This document shows, in pieces, positions 26,101-32,339 of a DNA stretch of 56,033 nucleotides. The notes beneath the pieces are model-generated. The model saw only the letters and a program-made list of their open reading frames with translations, ran no database searches and was not told the DNA's origin. A program made the position numbers and the translations under genes. Position 1 is the stretch's first letter. Every line of letters begins with the position of its first letter. The DNA lies in assembly GCA_944321525.1 (NCBI GenBank), contig CALULQ010000025.1:1-56033 (forward strand), in the 5' to 3' direction. This DNA is from an uncultured Paraprevotella sp. (GTDB taxonomy: Bacteria; Bacteroidota; Bacteroidia; Bacteroidales; Bacteroidaceae).

Positions 26101-26555
26101 GCCAAGGCGGGATTCAGCGTAGTGTTTTCCCCGCCATCCCAGCCCAGGAACTGGTCGGCGTTGTAATAACTCGTACAAGACTCGTCCGTCTGAATCGTGT
26201 AAGCATCGCCGGAAAGCGTGATAGCCCAATTGCAATATGTGGAAGAAGAATAGTTATCAGTACTCACCGTAGTCTGCCCGTTACGCCGCAAATACCGCCC
26301 CGTAGAGGTGAACTGCACATTATAGCCGCCTTCTTTGGCCGCCGTGATAAGCACTTCCGCCCCGGTGTCGGCGAACGTCAGTCCGTTGTCCGCCGAGAGG
26401 AACTTCCCGGCCCCGACGTTGTAGAGATAGTAGGCTTCGCCGGGCGTAAAGGTTGTGGGCTCCGGAAAGACGGGAGCCACGCGGTCTGCGGCCACGCCAT
26501 GCGCCGCCCACAAGCCTGCCGCGAGGGCAAGCACAGTATGTTTAATGGTATTCAT
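23127..26555 (-). CDS. Secreted BspA-like leucine-rich repeat protein with sorting-type tail
   Basis: The 1142-residue protein has a signal peptide (MNTIKHTVLALAAGLWAAHGVA-A), an N-terminal trefoil/ricin-like region (PGEAYYLYNVGAGKFLSADNG, about 30-160), a jelly-roll-like segment (about 200-330), a BspA-type LRR_5 domain (about 370-640; LPKTLKKIGFEAFLCSQITDIVFPESL and similar units), then strand-rich domains (WYFISLPFDITVGD, GWNLVGNPYQTF) and a tail ending GLYLVKVDGCVEKVVVD, typical of type IX-like sorting. I chose ATG 26555 by the signal peptide; an upstream ATG at 26636 would begin inside the structured leader. The LRR-coding part (about 24650-25700) is visibly AT-richer than its flanks. 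First gene of a four-gene operon. Confidence 0.88.
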   Translation of the reverse strand: MNTIKHTVLALAAGLWAAHGVAADRVAPVFPEPTTFTPGEAYYLYNVGAGKFLSADNGLTFADTGAEVLITAAKEGGYNVQFTSTGRYLRRNGQTTVSTDNYSSSTYCNWAITLSGDAYTIQTDESCTSYYNADQFLGWDGGENTTLNPALASSAHVTWQLIDDEAGAYYCAKLDLYNALQAMDAYDYNVDKFETIYSDAGSTTEELAEAAAALTAGLELTQKVTLAEWSDYPIFFENDMEHPWEWWSSQIRSDDYACKLTATIVVDEDATLTYRIRGSYDDTERLTVSVDGKQVQLLCADGQAERRFFIPLSSGKHVIVWERTYGINGTSVYGIGVERTPSITVNLLEPGSLGTEILYHVNHLNDVRRLKIVGKMNDDDWAKIDMMTNLFSLDLSEAEVTEIPDGQFKNNTTSSDDAWTFFHEIKLPKTLKKIGFEAFLCSQITDIVFPESLNEIGNEAFSTSMINEAFLPQNVTSIGRSAFVSCAFLKSISLPQNIREIPQSVFNGCPVLDDSLRLPEGWEIVGERAFSSPNLTISYFPESLREIGSWAFSGIKNDTIIIRSKQLDYLGVSPFASCPELVYAELPVVWGSANGVFDNSRNLKTIVLRCPTMVETDNLVGSSLVGQITLKVPSYLVNTYKLDEYWYTYGNIEGFSTADVKDWTISRPLTLGARDRFEGTPNMSIVGQGRLKVNGETAMAFDNFYTETNQNNADYSSVMLSNCDNITIQGTYHHGFYASANSWYFISLPFDITVGDIELQEGAQKAVRYYDGAERAANGAGNSWKDYADDDVIPVGTGFILQTSKTGWLRFYAMENESKQYVVANKEFGKQLAENPSETVANSGWNLVGNPYQTFYNINHLNFTAPITVWNISSKRYDAYSVIDDEFVLTPNQAFFVQCPEEVSSISFPLEGRQLTEEIVSAQVNARPTFGGEASARRLVDLNLLSGSLADRTRIVLNDEASAGYDLSCDASKFMSMDATVPQLYSLGADGTAYAINERPVADGRVKLGLYLPQDGAYTLSLARNQADEAWLKDLETGTQTDLTAGDYHFTAEAGQLDGRFELLLRAEGATAIGEAVARTAVVKAVAGGVTVENATGLVSIFTAGGELVHESRADGDAVRVGLPSGLYLVKVDGCVEKVVVD

Positions 26556-26582
26556 TTCTTTCTTATTAGATGTGATTAATTT

Positions 26583-26762
26583 GTTACTTGGCTTTTGTGT
26601 GATAATAAGAAAGGCGAGAACTGCCATTATGCTCATTACTCACACAGGGGAACCGCCAAGTAACCCTCACATCCTAATAAGCACTGACAGTCCACGCCTT
26701 GCGGCGTGAACCTCTGTCTCGCTTATTCTCGAATGTTGAAATTGGCGGTTTCGATGTGTGAG
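26583..26762 (-). promoter_or_regulatory. Structured leader with two mutually exclusive hairpins upstream of the BspA-like operon
   Basis: On the minus strand three segments can pair in two ways. Segment 1 (26742-26762) pairs with segment 2 (26639-26659): 8 bp CTCACACA/TGTGTGAG and 9 bp AACCGCCAA/TTGGCGGTT around a 4x4 internal loop. This hairpin encloses further stems (26721-26727 with 26676-26682; 26714-26718 with 26686-26690) and a CACGCC-GCAA-GGCGTG hairpin. Alternatively segment 2 (26632-26664) pairs with segment 3 (26583-26609): GTTACTTGGC/GCCAAGTAAC, TGTGTGA/TCACACA and TAATGAG/CTTATTA. Segment 3 ends 27 nt before the ATG. The shared middle strand makes the states exclusive. Confidence 0.65.
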
Positions 26763-27139
26763 GAGAATAAGAAACAAATGTTCCGTATATCGTTTTTATC
26801 CCGTAGCTTGAAGACAGTTTCCCCTTTCCTTGGAGCGCCTGCAGCCTGGCCGCACGCCGCTCCCGGTGGGAATCGTCTCTATGTCTGTTTCTTGCTTATT
26901 CGTTTTAGGTTCAACTTCCGGGGCCGCGTCCGCCAGCCCCGCATGACTACTCTCTCGCGCCGGGGAGCACCTCCCGCGGCCGGCCCGCCTCGTCGGTGAC
27001 GACATGACGAACTTGTTGCAAAGTAACGATTTTTAGACGAGATATCACAGGAAAAGCCCACTTTTTTTGGCTTTTCCATCCTACTGTGCCCCTTTTTGCC
27101 TAACTTCGCCCCAAGAAACATAACACAAACATCACAACA
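26763..27139. other. Divergent intergenic region between the LRR operon and the phosphatase
   Basis: Contains a GC-rich stretch (26831-27000) with no convincing reading frame. A TTACTTTG on the minus strand (about 27012-27019) could be an imperfect -7 box for the LRR operon, which would give a leader over 400 nt long. On the plus strand TAACTTCG at 27101-27108 is a one-mismatch -7 box 31 nt before the phosphatase ATG. Confidence 0.4.
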
Positions 27140-28426
27140 ATGAAAAGATTGCTCGTCACGCTGTCGTGCGCCACCATTGTCCTGACCGTCGCGGCACAAA
27201 GCGCAAGGGAAGAAATCCAGGCCGACCCGAGCCTCGCCGCCGGAAAATACTACGCCTACCAGGCACCCGACGTGCCCGAAATCAAAGCCCCGAAGGGCTA
27301 CAAGCCGTTCTACATCTCGGTCTTCGCGCGCCACGGCTCACGTTACCTGACCGACCAGGAAAAGTATGACGAACCGCTGAAAACACTGATGGAAGCCGAC
27401 GAGGAGGGCGTGCTCACGCCCGACGGCAAGCGCGCCCTGAAGGTGGTGGCCGGACTGCGGCAGGAGGCCGAAGGACGATACGGCGAACTGACGCCGAAAG
27501 GCGCGGAACAGCACCGCGGACTGGTGCGCCGCATGTTTGAACGCTATCCCGAGGTGTTCGCCGACGGAACGCACGTGGACGCCCGCTCCACCTACAAGAC
27601 CCGTGCCTTCCTGTCGATGGCGGCGGCCTGCGTGGAACTGAAGGGACTGAACCCGGAACTGAACATCACCACACAGACCAGCGAGCACGACGCCTACTAC
27701 ATCAAATACAAGAACCCGCTCTTCGAGGCCATGCACCTGGACCGCATCGACGCCGCCTACCGCGCGGCCGACAGCGCCTACGTGCATCCCGACCGGCTGA
27801 TGGCGCAGCTCTTCGGCGACTCGGCCTACGTGGCTGCGCATATCAATGCCACGGAACTGATGGCCAGTCTCTTCGAACTGCACGGCATCAGCCAGAGCAG
27901 CTACGGACAGCCCGACCTGGCTTTTCTCTTCACCGACGAGGAACTCTACGACCTGTGGCAGCGCAACAACTTCGAATGGTACTACGAAAAAGGTCCTTCG
28001 CCCCTGAGCGACGGGTGCATGTATACCTTGGAACGCAACCTGCTAGAAAACTTCGTGACGACGGCCGACACCGTCATCGCATCGGGCCGGACGGCCGCCA
28101 CCCTGCGCTACGGACACGACACGAACCTGGCACCGCTGGCCACCCTGATGGGCATGAACCGACTGCAGACTGCCACCACAGACTGGCAAGGCATTGCCGA
28201 CAGCTACCGCACGTATCGCCTCATCCCCATGTGCGGCAACGTGCAATTGGTTTTCTTCCGCAAGACCGGAAGCGATGACCTGCTCGTGCTACCGCTTCTG
28301 AACGAACGCACGGCCACCCTGCCCGTCGAGACCGACGCGGCCCCGTTCTACCACTGGGCCGACGTGCGCGCATATTGGATGCAGACGGTGGAGGACATCA
28401 CCCTCCCCGAATCCGTAGAGCCATGA
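27140..28426 (+). CDS. Secreted histidine acid phosphatase (MINPP/phytase-like)
   Basis: The 428-residue product has a short signal peptide (MKRLLVTLSCATIVLTVAA-Q). The histidine-phosphatase motif is visible as S-V-F-A-R-H-G-S-R-Y (R-H-G near residues 63-65) and the C-terminal proton donor as R-Y-G-H-D-T-N-L. Both halves and the overall length fit branch 2 histidine phosphatases, such as the inositol polyphosphate phosphatases of gut Bacteroides. Phytate or other phosphomonoesters in the periplasm are the likely substrates, inferred from family only. The gene is monocistronic between divergent and convergent neighbours. Confidence 0.88.
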   Translation: MKRLLVTLSCATIVLTVAAQSAREEIQADPSLAAGKYYAYQAPDVPEIKAPKGYKPFYISVFARHGSRYLTDQEKYDEPLKTLMEADEEGVLTPDGKRALKVVAGLRQEAEGRYGELTPKGAEQHRGLVRRMFERYPEVFADGTHVDARSTYKTRAFLSMAAACVELKGLNPELNITTQTSEHDAYYIKYKNPLFEAMHLDRIDAAYRAADSAYVHPDRLMAQLFGDSAYVAAHINATELMASLFELHGISQSSYGQPDLAFLFTDEELYDLWQRNNFEWYYEKGPSPLSDGCMYTLERNLLENFVTTADTVIASGRTAATLRYGHDTNLAPLATLMGMNRLQTATTDWQGIADSYRTYRLIPMCGNVQLVFFRKTGSDDLLVLPLLNERTATLPVETDAAPFYHWADVRAYWMQTVEDITLPESVEP

Positions 28427-28712
28427 CCTGCGAGGGGCGACAGGAGGCCCTGCCCCGTCCTGGCCGGAACAGCCCGTCTCCTCTCCGCCCTCACGTTTCC
28501 TTCGTCCCCTCACGTTCCCTCGGGTTTGAAGCCCGAGGGTGTCAAATATAAGGATTTCCAATCCGACAAAAGCGTATTCTTATTTGATTATCTGACAGCG
28601 CCACCACGTTGCGGAATACAAAGCAGGACACTTAAGCGGGTCACAAACCCGCCGAAACGTCCACGCCGCAAAAAATAATGAAACAACACGCGCGACATAG
28701 CGGAAGTCCGCC
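28427..28712. other. Convergent intergenic region with two short hairpins
   Basis: Contains CCCTCGGG / CCCGAGGG (28517-28524 with 28532-28539) and GCGGGT / ACCCGC (28636-28641 with 28647-28652). Neither has a strong T run, but they sit between the ends of convergent genes and probably end transcription. Confidence 0.45.
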
Positions 28713-29915
28713 TCAACGAAGGTCGGCCGTGCGTAGCGAGGCGCGATAATGCGTGTCGGTCCGCACGGGCGTCAGCGCCAGATAGCCACCGCTCCACCGG
28801 TCCCCGGCCACGCGCGGCGGGTCGTCGCGCAGGCGGCGCTCGTGGTCGGTCAGCAAGCCACCTTCTTCCGCACAATAGTCTATAGTGAAAAGAGCTTCCG
28901 CTCCGGGCGCCAAGAAGCGCGACAAGTCGGCGGCCACCTGCCCCATCGTGCGCCGCAGGTTCACCTCCACGCAAGGATGAAGACATAGTCCGCCGCCATT
29001 CTCCGAACGGCATAGCATCATGTCCACGCCCAAAGGCCCGCGATAGTCGCTGCCCACCATACGGGAGAGGCGGGCCGCAAGTTCGTCGCGCAACGCCTGC
29101 CACAAATCCGCAGGCAGAAAGGAAACGAGCCAACGGGCATGCTCCGCCTCGGGCGCGACGCGGTTGCCCACGTATGTGCCGCGCGGGGTGGTGACGAAGC
29201 GCGAAAGCCCCCGGTAGTCCACACGCCCCTGCCCGTCGGAATAGAACTCTATGGCCAGGTCGTACACCTTATTATATATAGGCTCCACCACCACGCCGCC
29301 TTGCTCGCGCAACACGCGGCGGCACCAGCCCGTGAGCGGCGGCACCCATCCGCCCCGCCCCAGCCGGAGGCCCTTCCCGCTGCCAGACCACGGGGCTTTC
29401 AGCAACGTGTCGGGAAAACGGGACAACAGCCGGGCGACGACATCCTCGTCCGTGCAATAGAAAGACTCCCCGCAAAGCCATCGGCCCCACTCCCGCCCGA
29501 ATTTGTCATCCGGAGAGCGAAGGGCGGCCAGCAACTCTACGGCACGATTGCGGCACGACCCGTCGCGAATGCGCCGCAAGGCTGCGGCATCCGGCAACAC
29601 GCCCGTCGCCACACCGGCCCCGTGCACCTGCTCCCAAAGCAGGGGGCTCCACCCCCACGGCTCCACGACGGAGACTGCGGACAAGCAAGCCCCCTCAGCC
29701 CATTCCAAAGCCGGAAGCAGGCTGCCCTGAAGGCCGGCCCGCAACCATTCCCCGTCGCGAACGGACGCACAGACGGCATCGCCGGGCCCGGCCCACCAAG
29801 CCGGCAACGCCGCCAAATCCCGCGCCATGAGCCGCGCCGAACGGGGCGGAATGAAATGCGGACTGAAGCAAGCCAGCGCCAAGTCGTTCTCCGGATTGAA
29901 GACATGCAGCCTCAT
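28713..29915 (-). CDS. Uncharacterised ATP-grasp-like protein
   Basis: The 400-residue product begins MRLHVFNPENDLALA and has an ATP-grasp-like layout: TLLKAPWSGSGKGLRLGRGGW (resembling the phosphate-binding glycine loop), GGVVVEPIYNKVYDLAIEFY, and RGPLGVDMMLCRS...HPCVEVNLRRTMGQVA, where the E-V-N resembles the metal-binding E..N of ATP-grasp enzymes. There is no signal peptide, so it is cytoplasmic. I believe this is a conserved Bacteroidales family of unknown reaction; no substrate can be given. A GTG six bases upstream is also in frame; I prefer ATG 29915. It lies 19 nt after the GH43 gene on the same strand. Confidence 0.7.
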   Translation of the reverse strand: MRLHVFNPENDLALACFSPHFIPPRSARLMARDLAALPAWWAGPGDAVCASVRDGEWLRAGLQGSLLPALEWAEGACLSAVSVVEPWGWSPLLWEQVHGAGVATGVLPDAAALRRIRDGSCRNRAVELLAALRSPDDKFGREWGRWLCGESFYCTDEDVVARLLSRFPDTLLKAPWSGSGKGLRLGRGGWVPPLTGWCRRVLREQGGVVVEPIYNKVYDLAIEFYSDGQGRVDYRGLSRFVTTPRGTYVGNRVAPEAEHARWLVSFLPADLWQALRDELAARLSRMVGSDYRGPLGVDMMLCRSENGGGLCLHPCVEVNLRRTMGQVAADLSRFLAPGAEALFTIDYCAEEGGLLTDHERRLRDDPPRVAGDRWSGGYLALTPVRTDTHYRASLRTADLR

Positions 29916-29934
29916 CCCCACCGCCCTTTCCGGC

Positions 29935-30882
29935 TCACTCCAAGGGGAGCACGCCTTCCGACGTCATCTGCACGCGCTTCATCGTGCCGTCGGGGTTATA
30001 GTACAGATAGTCGATGCAGACGCTGCGGCTCGAAGGCGTCCCGCCCTTCAAGGCCCCGTTGTGGTAGACGAAATACCACCGGCCCTTGTATTCCTGGATG
30101 GCCTGGTGGTTCGAACTGCTATTGCCCGCCCACTCGTTCAGGATGCCTTTGTAGGTCCAAGGCCCCTCGATGTGGTCGGCCATGGCATAGGCGATGCGCT
30201 CGGGAAAACCGCTGGCATAGGACAGGTAGTACTTGCCGTCGTGCTTGTGAATCCATGGCGCCTCCTCGAACACGAAACCGTCGAAGTCCACCTGCCGGAT
30301 TTCGCCGTCTATCTCCGTCATGTTCTCCTTCAGCTTCACATAGTAGCATTCGCCGTTGCCCCAAAACATCCACGCCTGCCCGTCGTCGTCGATGAGCACG
30401 GAGGGGTCGATACAGGCCCATGCGTGCTTTGAGGCGAAACAGTCGGCCACGGTGAGCAAGGGCTTGCCCAACACGTCCTTATAAGGCCCTTCGGGACGGT
30501 CGGCCACAGCCACCCCGATGCCCGTGTTGTCCGTGCTCACATACCAATAGAACTTGCCGCCACGCTCCACCACCTGCGAAGCATAAGCAATGCCCGACGA
30601 CCACTTGAAGGCATCGGCCCTGAGGGGCACGGGATACTCGCGGTAGTGCTTCATGTCGGCCGTGGAGAAGACGCACCAGTTCTCCATGTGCGTGTGCTGC
30701 TGGTTGGCCGCGAAATCCTCGCCCGTGAAAATCCAGAGCGTGTCGTTGTAGACGAGCGTGGCCGGGTCGGCCGTGAACTTGTGCTTCACCAGCGGGTTGC
30801 CATCGGCCACCCAGTCGTAGACCTGCGCCTGTGCGGCGAGCCCCCAAAGAGCCAACAGGAAAAATGCAAAACTTTTCTTCAT
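29935..30882 (-). CDS. Glycoside hydrolase family 43 enzyme
   Basis: The 315-residue secreted enzyme (signal peptide MKKSFAFFLLALWGLAAQA) has the GH43 triad pattern: Asp39 in TADPATLVYND, an Asp in W-A-C-I-D-P-S-V-L-I-D-D-D-G, and a Glu in FEEAPWIHKHDGKYYLSY. The five-bladed propeller repeats (WYFVYHN, MFWGNGECYYVKL) are clear and the length is that of a single-domain GH43. The family includes beta-xylosidases and alpha-L-arabinofuranosidases; the subfamily is not determined. No SusC/D or sensor is adjacent. A -7 box lies at 30925-30932. Confidence 0.93.
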   Translation of the reverse strand: MKKSFAFFLLALWGLAAQAQVYDWVADGNPLVKHKFTADPATLVYNDTLWIFTGEDFAANQQHTHMENWCVFSTADMKHYREYPVPLRADAFKWSSGIAYASQVVERGGKFYWYVSTDNTGIGVAVADRPEGPYKDVLGKPLLTVADCFASKHAWACIDPSVLIDDDGQAWMFWGNGECYYVKLKENMTEIDGEIRQVDFDGFVFEEAPWIHKHDGKYYLSYASGFPERIAYAMADHIEGPWTYKGILNEWAGNSSSNHQAIQEYKGRWYFVYHNGALKGGTPSSRSVCIDYLYYNPDGTMKRVQMTSEGVLPLE

Positions 30883-30924
30883 GCTGCTTAATATAAAAGG
30901 TTAGTAAATCCGTGTCATTTCCGG

Positions 30925-30932
30925 CAAAGATA
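30925..30932 (-). promoter_or_regulatory. -7 box for the GH43 gene
   Basis: Minus-strand TATCTTTG fits TAnnTTTG, 42 nt before the ATG at 30882. I see no good -33 element. Confidence 0.5.
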
Positions 30933-31055
30933 CGGCTTTTCGCCCTATCTCCCCGTTCCTGCGCCAGTTTTTTTTCCGCATCGCACCCGGAACTCCACTC
31001 CCATTGCCCCAAACGGAAGAAAACGCAGATTCAGAAAAGATTTTGCCAACTCTAC

Positions 31056-31086
31056 TTTGCATTTATGAGGTTTTACATTATCTTTG
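31056..31086 (+). promoter_or_regulatory. Promoter of the AAA ATPase gene
   Basis: TTTG (31056-31059), 19 nt spacer, TATCTTTG (31079-31086): a complete match to the Bacteroidota -33/-7 promoter. It places the start site near 31092 and excludes the longer frame from 31004, supporting ATG 31109. Confidence 0.75.
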
Positions 31087-31108
31087 CAATTCGTATCAAG
31101 CATCGGAA

Positions 31109-32287
31109 ATGGAGTCTTTCTTCAGAACACACGCCTACCTCGTGGAGCACACCAACGCCCCGGTCCGTCGCGCCCTCATGGACGAGATAGACTGGAACGA
31201 CCGTCTGATTGGCATCAAGGGCACGCGAGGCGTGGGGAAGACCACCTTCCTGCTGCAATACGCCAAAGAGCATTTCCGCACGGAAGACCGCGACTGCCTC
31301 TACATCAACCTCAACAACTTCTATTTCCAAGGCAAAGGCATCGCCGAATTCGCCACGGAATTCTACCACGCCGGCGGGAAGGTGCTGCTCATCGACCAGG
31401 TGTTCAAGCAACCGGACTGGAGCGCCGACCTGCGCAAATGCCACGACACGCTGCCGGGACTGAAAATCGTATTCACCGGCTCGTCCGTCATGCGGCTGAA
31501 GACCGAAAACCCGGAACTGAACGGCGTGGTGAAGTCCTACAACCTGCGCGGGTTCTCCTTCCGCGAATATCTCAACCTGCAAACGGGCAACGACCTGCCG
31601 GCCTACACGCTCGACGACATCCTGGGCAACCACGAGCAAATCGTTCGGGAAATCCTGCCAAAGGCCAGCCCGATGAAGTATTTCAACGACTACCTGCACC
31701 ACGGATTCTATCCCTTCTTCCTCGAAAAGCGGAACTTCTCGGAGAATCTGCTCAAGACGATGAACATGATGCTCGAAGTGGACATTCTGCTCATCAAACA
31801 AATAGAGCTGAAATATTTGACGAAAATCAAAAAATTACTATATTTGCTCGCCGTGGACAGCCCGGTGGCTCCCAACATCAGCCAGCTGGCGGAAGACATT
31901 CACACGTCGCGCGCCACGGTGATGAACTACATCAAGTATCTGGCGGACGCACGGCTCATCAACATGATATACAAGAAGGGGGAGACGTTCCCCAAGAAGC
32001 CGGCCAAGATCATGATGCACAACAGCAACCTGATGTATGTCATCTACCCGTGCCGGCTCGACAGGCAGGACATACTGGAAACCTTCTTCCAGAACACGAT
32101 GTGGAAAGACCACAAAGTGAACAAGGGGGAAAAGGGGAACTCGTTCCTGGTGGATGACCGCCTGAACTTCAAAATCAGCCCCGAAGAGGAGCGGAAACAC
32201 CACCCGCAAACGATATACGCCCGCGACGGGATAGAAATCGGACGGGAAAACGAAATCCCCATCTGGCTGTTTGGCTTCCTATATTAA
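31109..32287 (+). CDS. AAA_14/DUF4143-type ATPase
   Basis: The 392-residue cytoplasmic protein has a Walker A motif in G-I-K-G-T-R-G-V-G-K-T-T-F-L, a Walker B-like K-V-L-L-I-D-Q-V, and sensor-like KIVFTGSSVMRL followed by LRGFSFREYLNL, all characteristic of the AAA_14 ATPases common in Bacteroidota. The C-terminal half holds a winged-helix-like segment (APNISQLAEDIHTSRATVMNYIKYLADARLI) typical of the DUF4143 part. Usual length is 380-440 residues, so it is intact. The function of this family is not established. Confidence 0.88.
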   Translation: MESFFRTHAYLVEHTNAPVRRALMDEIDWNDRLIGIKGTRGVGKTTFLLQYAKEHFRTEDRDCLYINLNNFYFQGKGIAEFATEFYHAGGKVLLIDQVFKQPDWSADLRKCHDTLPGLKIVFTGSSVMRLKTENPELNGVVKSYNLRGFSFREYLNLQTGNDLPAYTLDDILGNHEQIVREILPKASPMKYFNDYLHHGFYPFFLEKRNFSENLLKTMNMMLEVDILLIKQIELKYLTKIKKLLYLLAVDSPVAPNISQLAEDIHTSRATVMNYIKYLADARLINMIYKKGETFPKKPAKIMMHNSNLMYVIYPCRLDRQDILETFFQNTMWKDHKVNKGEKGNSFLVDDRLNFKISPEEERKHHPQTIYARDGIEIGRENEIPIWLFGFLY

Positions 32288-32339
32288 GGATATGACGAAT
32301 AAAGAAATTGTAGTTTAATCTGTAATATTAATCACTATT

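Noticed and set aside
26583..26762. Invertible promoter flanked by inverted repeats, as in Bacteroides phase variation
   Set aside because: The inverted repeats are imperfect (4x4 internal mismatch), no promoter is recognisable between them and no invertase is nearby; kept only as an alternative in the leader finding.
26706..26999. 97-codon open frame in the leader region
   Set aside because: Overlaps the structured leader, no start context and no sensible composition after codon 40.
27007..27030. Strong promoter from TTACTTTG on the minus strand for the LRR operon
   Set aside because: The second base of the -7 box is T instead of A and no -33 element is present; mentioned only as a possibility.
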